Assembly: GCA_030526115.1 (NCBI GenBank)
Contig: JAUNDK010000005.1
Coordinates: forward strand, 16,626 to 80,625
Reading direction: 5' to 3'
DNA length: 64,000 nt
Source of the DNA: Clostridia bacterium
Lineage (GTDB): Bacteria; Bacillota; Clostridia; Oscillospirales; Acutalibacteraceae
Positions 19,219 to 29,465 of this stretch are shown one piece after another. Under the pieces are notes generated by a model. The model was not told the DNA's origin. It did not search any database and saw only the letters and a program-made list of their open reading frames with translations. Made by a program: the position numbers and the translations under genes. Position 1 is the first letter of the stretch. Each line of letters starts with the position of its first letter.

Positions 19219-19251
19219 CCTTTAGGTTAATTCTGAGAAAGAGGAAAGAAA

Positions 19252-19896
19252 ATGAAAGAAAAACTTTATCATCAGTTCGTGAAACCGCAGATGACAAGAA
19301 GAATAATGATGGTGATGATTGCCCACATTATCATGAGCTTCGGTACTGCGACACTCAAGCTCTGCCTTCTGGGTACAGATCCGTTCAGCGCAATGATGCT
19401 CGGACTTACCGCAAAAACAGGCATGAGCTACGGCAATTTCTGTGCCCTTGCAAACTGCTCATTCTTTGTGATTGAAATACTCTGGGGCAGACAGTACATA
19501 GGCTTCGGAAGCATAGTAAACTGGTTCATGCTCGGCTATCTTGTGGATGCCTGGTCATGGGTTTATAAGCTGATTGTTCCGAATATGACAGATTCCCTTG
19601 TTGTGAGAGTTCCGCTGTGCTGTGTTGCTATTGTAATCCTCGCATTCAGCCTTTCACTTTACCAGTCCGCGGATATAGGATCTTCACCGTATGACAGCAT
19701 GCCGCTTGTTATGAGGGACAAGCTTCATCTTCCGTTTGCTGTGGCAAGAATTCTGCTCGATGCTTTCTCCGTTGCGGTTGCATTTATTTCAGGCGGAATC
19801 ATAGGTCTCGGCACCATACTTGTTGTGCTTTTCCTTGGTCCGATATGCGCATTCTTCAACAGAAACTTCAGCGAAAAGCTGGTTAATAAAGCATAA
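19252..19896 (+). CDS. YczE/YyaS-like membrane protein, paralogue of 14170
   Basis: A 214-residue membrane protein with LGTDPFSAMMLGL near residue 40 and IGSSPYDSMPL near residue 143, the same two motifs as the protein at 14170, and a similar helix spacing. It has its own promoter and terminator, so it is a single-gene unit. No signal peptide or enzymatic motif is visible. The pair flanks the metallophosphoesterase and ileS. Family role is unknown; membrane transport or signalling is only a guess. Confidence 0.75.
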   Translation: MKEKLYHQFVKPQMTRRIMMVMIAHIIMSFGTATLKLCLLGTDPFSAMMLGLTAKTGMSYGNFCALANCSFFVIEILWGRQYIGFGSIVNWFMLGYLVDAWSWVYKLIVPNMTDSLVVRVPLCCVAIVILAFSLSLYQSADIGSSPYDSMPLVMRDKLHLPFAVARILLDAFSVAVAFISGGIIGLGTILVVLFLGPICAFFNRNFSEKLVNKA

Positions 19897-19905
19897 GATT
19901 TTCAT

Positions 19906-19956
19906 GTCCGACTGTACTGTGATTTGTCACAGAGAGCAGTCGGATTTTTCTTTTTT
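19906..19956 (+). terminator. Terminator after the YczE-like gene
   Basis: Outer stem TCCGACTG/CAGTCGGA enclosing an inner CTGTGA/TCACAG hairpin, followed by TTTTTCTTTTTT. Confidence 0.88.
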
Positions 19957-19986
19957 GAAAAATTATTATAATTGATATTTTATGTA

Positions 19987-20013
19987 TTGACATTGGCAAA
20001 GTTTGGATATAAT
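19987..20013 (+). promoter_or_regulatory. Probable promoter of the MFS transporter gene
   Basis: TTGACA and TATAAT separated by 15 bases, shorter than ideal; AGAGAGGTG precedes the ATG at 20048. Confidence 0.5.
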
Positions 20014-20047
20014 ATATCCTCGATTTTTCACATTAGAGAGGTGAATT

Positions 20048-21274
20048 ATGAGCAGATTTTCAATTGATTACCGTAATCCGAATTTTAAAAATGCCCTGAA
20101 GCTCGCAGGCCTCCAGTCAGGCTTCTGGATTGCCACCGCCTTCGCAAATTATCAGACCGTATATCTTCAGAAGGGCGGCATGAGTGCCTCAAGCCTCGGT
20201 GTGCTTAACTCTCTCGGCTCCTTTGTAGGTATTTTTGCTGTAATGTTCTGGGGCATGATTTCGGATAAAATAAATTCCATTAAAAAGACCTTCATGATAA
20301 GCATGGTTCTCGGTGCCGCGCTCATGGCCGGGCTTCCGTTTCTGCCGACAGGCTGGAAGTATGCCACACTGATGTTCATGATTTACTGTCCTTTCGTAAA
20401 CTTTTTCAGAAGCCCGGGTGGTACACTTCTTGATAACCTCACCATAAGAAACTGCAACCAGCAGGGACTTGACTACGGCTCCATAAGAGCAACGGGTTCG
20501 TTCTTCTTTACGGTTGCGTGCTTTGTAATAACAGCAATCGTAACAAGATTCGGTGTTAACTGCTCATTCTGGCTTGCGGGAATACTTATGATTTTCCCGT
20601 TCCTGCTTCTCTTTAGAATAAACGACCCGAAGTTTGAGGTTAAGCATGGTGAGAAGAAGGCATCCGTAAGTCCTAAACCACTTTTCAAAAACTATTTCTA
20701 CATTGCATTCCTTATCTTTGTCGTAATTTCATATATTACATTCAACGCAGAGTACTGTTTCATGACCTACCTTATGCAGGACAGAGGCGTAAACATTGAA
20801 AATTACGGCGTATTCAACGGAATCAGAGCGCTGTGTGAGGTTCCTGCTCTGCTCCTTATAGTCAAGCTTCGTCAGAAGTTCAAGCTGAAGTATATTATTA
20901 TCACAGCGGTTACCCTCATGGGTACGGAGTGTTTCCTCCTTGGACTGTTTGCACATACTTTCCCGCAGTTCCTCATGTGCGGTGCTGTGTTCGGACTCGG
21001 TAACGGTCTGTATATAGGCTCTGCGGCGGCTTATGTATATAAGCTGGCACCTGCAAACCTGAAAGCATCTGCCCAGTCAATTTATGCTTCCGTTGCTTCC
21101 GCTTCCGGAATTGTTGCCAACTTCACAGGCGGTTTCGTATTCCAGAGAATAGGCGGAGAGAAGTTCTACATTCTCCTCGGAAGTATAGCTTTTGCTTCAA
21201 TTATTATATGGGTGCTTTCTTTCGTGTTTGCAAAGGGTAAGTATAACCCCGGTGATGAACTCGGTTTATTCTGA
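20048..21274 (+). CDS. MFS transporter (12 helices), substrate unknown
   Basis: A 408-residue major facilitator. Seen: about twelve hydrophobic helices in two halves, a short basic loop MISDKINSIKK after helix 2, corresponding to the MFS loop motif, and a hydrophilic central loop at about residues 195-215. The N-terminal layout resembles the LacY/nucleoside:proton symporter branch (MFS_1-like), where Asn/Gln-rich first helices are common. There is no adjacent enzyme with a matching substrate, although an M20 dipeptidase gene follows 62 bases later. The substrate is not inferred. Confidence 0.82.
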   Translation: MSRFSIDYRNPNFKNALKLAGLQSGFWIATAFANYQTVYLQKGGMSASSLGVLNSLGSFVGIFAVMFWGMISDKINSIKKTFMISMVLGAALMAGLPFLPTGWKYATLMFMIYCPFVNFFRSPGGTLLDNLTIRNCNQQGLDYGSIRATGSFFFTVACFVITAIVTRFGVNCSFWLAGILMIFPFLLLFRINDPKFEVKHGEKKASVSPKPLFKNYFYIAFLIFVVISYITFNAEYCFMTYLMQDRGVNIENYGVFNGIRALCEVPALLLIVKLRQKFKLKYIIITAVTLMGTECFLLGLFAHTFPQFLMCGAVFGLGNGLYIGSAAAYVYKLAPANLKASAQSIYASVASASGIVANFTGGFVFQRIGGEKFYILLGSIAFASIIIWVLSFVFAKGKYNPGDELGLF

Positions 21275-21336
21275 TTGACCGAAAGTAAATAAAGATATAT
21301 AATCGATGTATATTAACTTAAAAGGTGGTTATTTAC

Positions 21337-22701
21337 ATGAAATACATGGATAAAGTTGAGCCTTTAATGCCTGAAATCAAGGCTAATTTAGCAAGGCTTG
21401 TCAAGTACAATTCCGTTCTCGGTGAGGCAAAAGAGGGTATGCCTTTCGGCGAAGGCCCTAAGGCTGTTCTCGATGAAGGTCTCAGGATTGCCGAGGAACT
21501 CGGCTTCAGAACAAAGAATGTTGACAATTACTGCGGTATTGCGGAGATGGGTGCCGAGGACAGCGATAAGCTCATCGGTATTGCCGCTCATCTTGATATT
21601 GTTCCTGCAGGTGAGGGCTGGGATACAGATCCGTTCACCATGGTTGAAAAGGACGGTTACCTTTACGGCAGAGGTGTCTCTGATGATAAGGGTGCTGTAA
21701 TCGCAGGCCTTTATGCCATGAAGATACTTCGTGATATGGGTGTTCCTGTCGAAAAGAAGATCCGTCTTCTCATGGGTACAAACGAGGAGACAGGTTCCAA
21801 GTGTATGAAGTACTATGTAGAGCACGAACAGCCTGTAACTTACGGCTTCACTCCTGACGGCGGTTTCCCGGGAATCTACGGCGAAAAGGGTCACTGCGGA
21901 ATGAAGCTTTCTTCCAAGAACACAAAGATTGTTAATATCAAGGGTGGCTTTGTAAGTAATGCCGTATGCAACAGATGTTCCACAACAGTAAAGGCAGCAG
22001 ATGTAGACGCTGAGGCACTCAGGGCAGAGCTTGCAAAAACTCCGCTCAAGTCCTTCACAGTTACAGAGGAGAACGGTGAGCTCACAATCGATGCAATCGG
22101 TGTTTCCGCTCATGCTTCCACACCTCTCCTCGGTGTAAACGCCTGTGCTTATACTATGGTTGCTCTCAAGGCAGCAGGTTTCGAGGATGATTTCTGCGAC
22201 TTCTACAACGATAAGGTCGGTACAGCATGTAATGGTGAGGGTGTAGGTCTTAATATTGAGGATGAATACGGCGACCTCACTTTCAACAACGGCATGATCT
22301 GGATGGAAAACGGACAGATTATCGGCACTATCGACATCCGTGTTCCCGTAACATATCATCCTGAGCAGGTTCGTGCGCTCTGTGAGGGCAAGCTCGAGAA
22401 CGAGAAGGGCAGCCTTGAGATTGTTCACTGCGCAGACGGACTTTTCTTCCCACCTGAAAGCGACCTCGTAAAATCTCTCCACAGTGCCTATGTTGAGATT
22501 ACAGGCGACAAGGAGAACCGGCCTATGGTTATAGGCGGCGGAACCTACGCTCAGGCTGTTCCGGGCATTATCGCATTCGGCTGTGAATTACCCGGTGAAG
22601 ACAACCACATTCACGATGCAAACGAGAAACTCAGTGTGGAATCTCTCAAAATTCAGATCTGCATTTACATTCAGGCAATACTCAATCTTCTTGCTTTATA
22701 A
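21337..22701 (+). CDS. M20-family metallopeptidase, PepV-like dipeptidase
   Basis: Cytosolic zinc dipeptidase. Seen: metal-site motifs IAAHLDIVPAG (His), GVSDDKGA (bridging Asp), NEETGS (catalytic and metal Glu), TPDGGFP (Asp) and the final HDANE His, with the lid-domain insertion of the PepV type between them. The length of 454 residues is typical. I start at ATG 21337, which follows AAAGGTGG by 8 bases; a GTG at 21325 lies inside that ribosome site. Known: PepV-like enzymes split dipeptides with an unblocked N-terminus, often of D- or beta-Ala type. Confidence 0.9.
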   Translation: MKYMDKVEPLMPEIKANLARLVKYNSVLGEAKEGMPFGEGPKAVLDEGLRIAEELGFRTKNVDNYCGIAEMGAEDSDKLIGIAAHLDIVPAGEGWDTDPFTMVEKDGYLYGRGVSDDKGAVIAGLYAMKILRDMGVPVEKKIRLLMGTNEETGSKCMKYYVEHEQPVTYGFTPDGGFPGIYGEKGHCGMKLSSKNTKIVNIKGGFVSNAVCNRCSTTVKAADVDAEALRAELAKTPLKSFTVTEENGELTIDAIGVSAHASTPLLGVNACAYTMVALKAAGFEDDFCDFYNDKVGTACNGEGVGLNIEDEYGDLTFNNGMIWMENGQIIGTIDIRVPVTYHPEQVRALCEGKLENEKGSLEIVHCADGLFFPPESDLVKSLHSAYVEITGDKENRPMVIGGGTYAQAVPGIIAFGCELPGEDNHIHDANEKLSVESLKIQICIYIQAILNLLAL

Positions 22702-22718
22702 TTTGCAACAAAATTCGA

Positions 22719-22747
22719 GACATCCGTGCAAAAACGGGTGTCTTTTT
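22719..22747 (+). terminator. Terminator after the dipeptidase gene
   Basis: Stem GACATCCGT / ACGGGTGTC with one wobble pair, followed by TTTTT. Confidence 0.8.
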
Positions 22748-22820
22748 GCATGTTTTGATAAAAAATACGCAAATTCTGAAACTTCAATAATAAAAAATTG
22801 CAGATTTTTAATATTTTTTC

Positions 22821-22849
22821 TTGTAATTGTGCAGGATTTATGCTAAAAT
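22821..22849 (+). promoter_or_regulatory. Promoter of gdhA
   Basis: TTGTAA, 17-base spacer, extended -10 TGCTAAAAT. The leader that follows contains GGCAGAG (22878-22884) and its complement CTCTGCC (22924-22930), a possible long-loop hairpin in front of the GGAGG site. Confidence 0.65.
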
Positions 22850-22874
22850 CTACCCATCATTTTTAAAGTGCTAA

Positions 22875-24296
<1,422 letters not shown>

Positions 24297-24319
24297 TAAC
24301 TTAATAATTGATTATTCGG

Positions 24320-24348
24320 GCGGTCGGTTTTTCCGGCCGCTCTTTTAT
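24320..24348 (+). terminator. Terminator of gdhA
   Basis: Stem GCGGTCGG/CCGGCCGC with a T-rich loop, then TCTTTTATTTTT. Confidence 0.85.
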
Positions 24349-24411
24349 TTTTGCATATTTTGATATATAATAGGGAAAAATGATAAGAAACGATAAGAAG
24401 GGATAGTATAT

Positions 24412-25413
24412 ATGAGTAACACAAAGAAAATATCGGTTCTCGGTTCAGGCAGCTGGGGCACAGCATTAAGCCTTGTCCTTGCCGATAACGGCCACGATGT
24501 TACCCTGTGGTCCTTCAGCAAAGAGGAGATAAAGGGCATAGCCGAGAACAGAGAGAATATAAGCAAGCTCCCGGGGGTTAAACTTCCCGAGAGCATAAAG
24601 TATTCCTCTAACCTCGAAAAGAGTATAGAGGGAAAAGATATAATAGTAGTTGCCGTTCCGTCTGCGGTTATAAGAGGAATGGCGGCTAAAATCGGAGCTT
24701 ACGCAAAGCCAGAGCAGATTATCGTCACAGTATCCAAGGGCATAGAGGAAGGCACTCTCATGACCCAGAGCCAAATTATGGAAGACGAGACAAACGGAAA
24801 CAAAGTAGTTGCTCTCTCCGGTCCGTCTCATGCGGAGGAGGTCGGCAAAAGACTGCCGACAACTCTCATCTCGGCATGCAGTGATTTAGCTACTGCAGAG
24901 ACCGTTCAGGATGCTTTCATGAACGACTACATAAGAGTTTATACCAGCGAGGATATTTTAGGTGTTGAACTGGGTGGTTCCTTAAAGAATGTTATAGCCC
25001 TTGCCGCAGGCATGTGTGACGGTATGGGTTTCGGTGATAACTCCAAGGCGGCTCTTATCACAAGAGGTATAGTAGAGATGTCACGTCTTGCCATTGCCAT
25101 GGGTGCAAAGCAGGAGACCCTCGGTGGTCTTTCCGGCATAGGCGACCTTATAGTAACCTGTGAGAGTGTTCACAGCCGTAACAGAAAAGCAGGCTTTCTC
25201 ATGGGTCAGGGCATGAGCATGGAGCATGCGATGAAAGAAGTAAACATGGTTGTTGAGGGTGTGTATTCCGCAAAGGCGGCTCTTGCCCTCGGAAAGAAAT
25301 ACAATGTAAGCATGCCGATTATCGAGCAGGTGAACCTTGTTCTCTTTGAGGATAAGGACGCAAAACAGGCGGTTTATGACCTGATGAACCGTGACAAAAA
25401 GGCAGAGTATTAA
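24412..25413 (+). CDS. gpsA: Glycerol-3-phosphate dehydrogenase [NAD(P)+]
   Basis: Reduces dihydroxyacetone phosphate to sn-glycerol 3-phosphate, the start of phospholipid synthesis. Seen: N-terminal nucleotide fold GSGSWGTALS, LSGPSHAEEV, the catalytic Lys region ELGGSLKNVIALAAG near residue 185, NSKAALITRG and TCESVHSRNR. The length of 333 residues is typical. A TATAAT at 24366-24371 is a plausible -10. The methyltransferase gene starts 19 bases after its stop, so both are probably one transcript. Confidence 0.96.
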   Translation: MSNTKKISVLGSGSWGTALSLVLADNGHDVTLWSFSKEEIKGIAENRENISKLPGVKLPESIKYSSNLEKSIEGKDIIVVAVPSAVIRGMAAKIGAYAKPEQIIVTVSKGIEEGTLMTQSQIMEDETNGNKVVALSGPSHAEEVGKRLPTTLISACSDLATAETVQDAFMNDYIRVYTSEDILGVELGGSLKNVIALAAGMCDGMGFGDNSKAALITRGIVEMSRLAIAMGAKQETLGGLSGIGDLIVTCESVHSRNRKAGFLMGQGMSMEHAMKEVNMVVEGVYSAKAALALGKKYNVSMPIIEQVNLVLFEDKDAKQAVYDLMNRDKKAEY

Positions 25414-25431
25414 GGAAAGAGAGAAATATAT

Positions 25432-26658
25432 ATGAAACAGGTAAGAGAATATCCATCCGTACATATTACTCCAAAGGGAGAAAGAGCCATAAAGAACGGC
25501 CACCCATGGGTATATGACGGAGAAATCAAAGAGACCAAAGGCAACCCCGAAAACGGATGCATAGTAGATGTGTTTTCAGGAAATGCATACATGGGCACAG
25601 GATTTTACAATGCAAACTCCAGAATTACAGTCAGACTTTTAAGCCGTAACGCCAACGATAAGTTCGATGAGGCTTTCTGGAGAAGAAGAGTTGAGTATGC
25701 CGTAGCTTACAGAAAAACCGTTATGCCGGGCGATGACTTCAAGTGCTGCCGCATAATTCACGGTGAGGCAGATCAGATGCCCGGCCTCACAGTTGACAGA
25801 TATAATAATATACTTTCTGTACAGATTGCATCCCTTGGTATGGAATGTGTTAAACATATGGTATATAAAGCCCTTTGGGATGTGCTTAACAATATGGGCG
25901 AAGGCATAGAGGGAATCTTCGAGAGAAACGATGTTGCCCTTCGTGAAAAAGAGGGTCTCACCCAGTACAAGGCATGGTATGAAGATAACAGCTTCACTCA
26001 CCCTGAGAGTGCCGTTACAGAGATATGCGAGAACGGTGTTAAATACTTTGTGGATGTTGAGAATGGACAGAAGACAGGTTTCTTCCTCGACCAGAAGTAT
26101 AACCGTGCCGCTGCCGCAAGAATTGCCGAGGGCAAGACTGTTCTCGACTGCTTTACCCACACAGGTTCATTTGGATTAAATGCCGCAATGGGCGGAGCAA
26201 AGCATGTTCACAGTGTAGATATCTCTCAGACAGCCATAGACATGGCAACAGAGAACGCAAAGCGAAACAATCTTGAGAATATCGATTTCGAGACAGCAGA
26301 TGTTTTCGAGCTTCTCACAAAACTTGCCAATGAAAAGAACCACGATTATGACTATATCATTCTTGACCCACCTGCCTTCACAAAGTCAAGAGGAACAGTA
26401 AGGGATGCCGCAAGGGGATATAAGGAGATTAACATGAAGGCCATGAAACTCCTTCCAAGGGGTGGATATCTTGCTACATGCTCCTGCTCTCACTTCATGA
26501 CAGATGAGATGTTCCGTGATATGTTAAAGTCTGCCGCAAAGGATGCCAGCGTTTCCCTTCGTCAGATAGAGGCACGCCAGCAGGCTCCGGATCATCCTAT
26601 TTTATGGAATGTTCCCGAGACAGATTACCTCAAGTTCTATATTTTCCAGATAGTATAA
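25432..26658 (+). CDS. Class I rRNA (cytosine-C5) methyltransferase, RlmI type
   Basis: A 408-residue SAM-dependent methyltransferase. Seen: N-terminal PUA-type RNA-binding domain (about residues 5-85, GHPWVYDGEI), a linker domain, then the Rossmann domain with VLDCFTHTGSFG near residue 240, the acidic HSVDIS strand end, motif IV LDPPAFTKS near residue 310 and the catalytic-Cys region CSCSHFM. Known relatives methylate C1962 of 23S rRNA; the exact target is inferred from family. Confidence 0.9.
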   Translation: MKQVREYPSVHITPKGERAIKNGHPWVYDGEIKETKGNPENGCIVDVFSGNAYMGTGFYNANSRITVRLLSRNANDKFDEAFWRRRVEYAVAYRKTVMPGDDFKCCRIIHGEADQMPGLTVDRYNNILSVQIASLGMECVKHMVYKALWDVLNNMGEGIEGIFERNDVALREKEGLTQYKAWYEDNSFTHPESAVTEICENGVKYFVDVENGQKTGFFLDQKYNRAAAARIAEGKTVLDCFTHTGSFGLNAAMGGAKHVHSVDISQTAIDMATENAKRNNLENIDFETADVFELLTKLANEKNHDYDYIILDPPAFTKSRGTVRDAARGYKEINMKAMKLLPRGGYLATCSCSHFMTDEMFRDMLKSAAKDASVSLRQIEARQQAPDHPILWNVPETDYLKFYIFQIV

Positions 26659-26662
26659 CAAA

Positions 26663-26692
26663 AGGTCCGACCGATTGATTTCGGTCGGACCT
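26663..26692. terminator. Bidirectional terminator between convergent genes
   Basis: A perfect 12-bp stem (AGGTCCGACCGA / TCGGTCGGACCT) with a 6-base loop serves the methyltransferase on the plus strand and ricT on the minus strand. Confidence 0.9.
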
Positions 26693-26697
26693 GATTT

Positions 26698-27564
26698 TTA
26701 TCCCTCGAGGTTTTTGAGTTCCTCTATTTCTTTTCTGTTAACGCTGATTCTGCCGTCTTTGAGAACCTTAACTTCATCTGCCTTGCAGATGACAGGTGCG
26801 GCATCGGGGTCTTTGTCGAGCTTTATGGTGAGCTTCTGTGTGATAAGATTTACATCTGTAACAACGCCCTTGCCTTCCTTTACGGAAACTATCGCACCAA
26901 CCTTCGGTGTGGTCTTGAGAAGGTCTGAATAAGCCTCCTGCTCATATTTAAGACAGCACATGAGTCTGCCGCAGGTTCCGGAGATTTTGACAGGGTTAAG
27001 GGAAAGTCCCTGTTCCTTTGCCATCTTGATGGAAACAGGCTGGAATCCGTTGAGGAAAGAGCCACAGCAGAAAGGTCTGCCGCATATTCCAAGGCCGCCT
27101 AAAAGCTTTGCCTCGTCACGAACACCAATCTGACGGAGCTCGATTCTTGTGCGGAACATTCCCGCAAGGTCCTTTACAAGCTCACGGAAGTCAACTCTGC
27201 CGTCACTTGTGAAATAGAAGAGTATCTTGCTGTTGTCGAAAGTGTATTCAACATCAACGAGTTTCATATCAAGCTTGTGCTCTGCGATTTTCTTTTCGCA
27301 GGCGACAAAAGCTTTTTTCTCTTTTTCCTTATTCTCTTCAATACGCTTGAAATCATCTTCTGTTGCGATTCTGATGAGTTTTCTGAGTGGCTGAACAATG
27401 CTGTCGTCAGCAACTTCTCTGTTCTCAAGAGCAACCTCACCGCATTCAATGCCTCTTGCGGTTTCAACGATTACCTTCTCACCCTTTAAGAGCACTCTCT
27501 TGTCCGGGTCGAAATAGTAAACCTTGCCGGTGCTTGAGAATTTTACACCTATAACTACTGCCAT
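26698..27564 (-). CDS. ricT: PSP1-domain protein RicT (YaaT)
   Basis: A 288-residue protein starting MAVVIGVKFSSTGKVYYFD, the usual RicT beginning; a start 42 bases further upstream adds unrelated residues, so I use 27564. Seen: the PSP1 domain and Cys residues in the text GGLGICGRPFCC, GTCGRLMCC. Known: in Bacillus subtilis RicT with RicA and RicF forms an iron-sulfur complex that stimulates RNase Y processing and affects competence, sporulation and biofilm. The gene sits after holB and darA, as in B. subtilis. Confidence 0.9.
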   Translation of the reverse strand: MAVVIGVKFSSTGKVYYFDPDKRVLLKGEKVIVETARGIECGEVALENREVADDSIVQPLRKLIRIATEDDFKRIEENKEKEKKAFVACEKKIAEHKLDMKLVDVEYTFDNSKILFYFTSDGRVDFRELVKDLAGMFRTRIELRQIGVRDEAKLLGGLGICGRPFCCGSFLNGFQPVSIKMAKEQGLSLNPVKISGTCGRLMCCLKYEQEAYSDLLKTTPKVGAIVSVKEGKGVVTDVNLITQKLTIKLDKDPDAAPVICKADEVKVLKDGRISVNRKEIEELKNLEG

Positions 27565-27726
27565 TATATTAACCTGAAGGAGATTATTCTCCCTCGTTCC
27601 TTTCAAAAAATCCCTTATATTATAACCGAAAAATGAAACTTGTTCAAGTTAATCCCAAAGATTAAAACTTTTCTCGAAAAGCGGAAAAGTAAATCAGAAC
27701 GGGTAAACACATTGCGAAGCAATGAA

Positions 27727-27775
27727 CAAAAAAGAGGCAGGCACAGGAGTGAAACAATCTGTGCCGAACCTCTTT
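27727..27775 (-). terminator. Terminator of darA-holB (minus strand)
   Basis: Read on the minus strand, outer stem AAAGAGG/CCTCTTT and inner GGCACAG/CTGTGCC are followed by TTTTTT. It separates holB from ricT. A second small dyad, CATTGC GAA GCAATG, lies at 27710-27724. Confidence 0.8.
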
Positions 27776-27809
27776 CGGTAAGTCCGGAAATTTAAACAAA
27801 AATTCTTAA

Positions 27810-28799
27810 TTAAATAGCATTCCTCAGCTCCGCACAGAAACTTGTAACCAGAAGTTTCATATTCACATTGCCCTCACACATTGTGCGATATTTTACGCAT
27901 AAATCCGGCAGGTGAATCAGTTTGGTCATGGTGCGCTTGGATGCGAGTTCTTCACTCACATCTCTTGCCATGCCTATCATGCTTTTTCCGCCCGAGCGAA
28001 GAACAATGGCATCTCGGAATATCGCCTCAAGAAGTTTGCTTACTTCCTGAAACAGCTTCCTGTTATCAATCAGCGGAGCGGTTGTTTTCAGGAGTGCATT
28101 CGCATCTGATGCGGCGGCAAGGGCAGCCACTTCTGCTGCTATGATTACGGCTTTGTTGTCCTTGGTTTTCCCTTCGATAAAATCCAGCATATTGCCAATG
28201 TTGCCCTGATAAATCTCATAGGCATTCTCAGCCTCTTCTCCTGTACAGGCGGTTTTGTCCATGCAGAACCGCTCGGCTTCATATTTGCTTACGGGGTGAA
28301 GAGAAATTATGGCTGAACGGGATCTTATGGTGGTTAAGAGACTTTCCGCATTCGGTATGTTTATGATGAAATAACATCCGGCAGGGGGCTCTTCAATAAC
28401 CTTCAGAAGCTTATTCTGTCCGATTTCGGGAAAGATTTTTCCGCTTTCGAGAATATAGACATTGCTGTCGCTTTCTTCGGGTGCTTTGTAACAGTCGGTA
28501 GTGAGAAAGGCAATGTCTTTTACTGCAAATGCACCGCCTTTATTGGAACCTTCAACTATTCTCAGGTCAGGGTGAGATCCTGCCTCAAACTGTCTGCATG
28601 CACGGCAGTTACAGCATGGCTTTATGTCATTATCTGAATTCTCGCATAATATGGCTTTGGCGATAAGTCTTGAAAGCGCAGACTTACCAAGGCCGTCCTC
28701 ACCCTGCAGAATTATTGCATGGGGAAGGCGGCCTGCGGAAAACAGATTATTCAGTCCTGTTTTAACATTATCGTTGCCGACAAAGTTTTTAAAGTTCAT
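27810..28799 (-). CDS. holB: DNA polymerase III delta-prime subunit
   Basis: Clamp-loader subunit. Seen: 329 residues with an AAA+ P-loop (GEDGLGKSALS near residue 34), a zinc-binding Cys cluster (CENS...CCNCRAC, residues 53-68), a sensor region and the SRC-like motif RSRSAI near residue 163. The C-terminal half is the usual helical oligomerisation domain. It begins 2 bases after the darA stop, and with ricT forms the neighbourhood known from B. subtilis yaaQ-yaaR-holB-yaaT, here without yaaR and tmk. Confidence 0.92.
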   Translation of the reverse strand: MNFKNFVGNDNVKTGLNNLFSAGRLPHAIILQGEDGLGKSALSRLIAKAILCENSDNDIKPCCNCRACRQFEAGSHPDLRIVEGSNKGGAFAVKDIAFLTTDCYKAPEESDSNVYILESGKIFPEIGQNKLLKVIEEPPAGCYFIINIPNAESLLTTIRSRSAIISLHPVSKYEAERFCMDKTACTGEEAENAYEIYQGNIGNMLDFIEGKTKDNKAVIIAAEVAALAAASDANALLKTTAPLIDNRKLFQEVSKLLEAIFRDAIVLRSGGKSMIGMARDVSEELASKRTMTKLIHLPDLCVKYRTMCEGNVNMKLLVTSFCAELRNAI

Positions 28800-28801
28800 A
28801 A

Positions 28802-29125
28802 TTATAATTTCTCAAATCTGTCAACGTTGAGAACAAAGATTGTGGCACCGCCAACGGTAACTTCAACAGGGAATGAGGAGTACATGCCTACATCCATTGT
28901 GGATGCGCTCGGAACTATCTGAGTGCGCTTGCTGGAGTGTTTGCCGATAATTTCAATAGCCTCATCTACCTTGTCATCCTGAACACCGGAGATGAATGTG
29001 GTGTTACCTGCCATGAGGAATCCGCCTGTTGTGGCAAGTTTTGTTACCTGGAATCCGTTTTTTGTGAGTGCAGACTGAACAGCGGAGCTGTCGTCGTTGC
29101 TGATTATTGCAAGTAAAAGTTTCAT
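28802..29125 (-). CDS. darA: Cyclic di-AMP receptor DarA (YaaQ/PstA)
   Basis: A 107-residue PII-like protein beginning MKLLLAIISNDD with the conserved loop LATTGGFLMAGNTTFISG and the final VGGATIFVLNVDRFEK. Known: homotrimer that binds c-di-AMP; downstream partner poorly understood. Ribosome site AAGGAGGA is strong. Upstream lies an extended -10 promoter and a small palindrome GTAGAAATTCTAC (29143-29155) in the leader. Confidence 0.93.
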   Translation of the reverse strand: MKLLLAIISNDDSSAVQSALTKNGFQVTKLATTGGFLMAGNTTFISGVQDDKVDEAIEIIGKHSSKRTQIVPSASTMDVGMYSSFPVEVTVGGATIFVLNVDRFEKL

Positions 29126-29169
29126 AAAAAATCCTCCTTGGGTGTAGAAATTCTACTTCTTTCGATTTC

Positions 29170-29178
29170 ATTATACCA
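29170..29178 (-). promoter_or_regulatory. Extended -10 promoter of darA-holB
   Basis: Read on the minus strand: TGGTATAAT, with no good -35 box, about 45 bases before the darA start. The remaining 29179-29380 is A/T-rich with no gene seen. Confidence 0.55.
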
Positions 29179-29380
29179 TATTTAAAGAGACGTGCGCCAT
29201 AAAATTTATAAATTTGGGAATAGTGAAAGATTTCTGTGTCCTCATTTGTGTAATATAACAATACAGCCGAGAAACTGAAATATATGGGGAATAACAGCAT
29301 TACGATTACGTGTAACGGCAGAGATTTCGGATTGTTTGGTAATTCATAACAATGTCATCAGATATAATTTGTGGAAAATA

Positions 29381-29422
29381 TTGACATAATAATTTAAAGT
29401 GGTAAAATAGTTAGTGTAACTA
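29381..29422 (+). promoter_or_regulatory. Promoter and palindromic operator of the acyl-CoA ligase gene
   Basis: TTGACA (29381-29386), 16-base spacer, TAAAAT (29403-29408). A perfect 6-bp dyad TAGTTA-GTG-TAACTA (29408-29422) overlaps the end of the -10 box and the probable start of transcription. Its form resembles MarR-type operators. No regulator gene adjoins it. Confidence 0.6.
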
Positions 29423-29465
29423 ATTAAGAATAATAAACTATTTTGTGTATTCGGAGGTATTGGTA

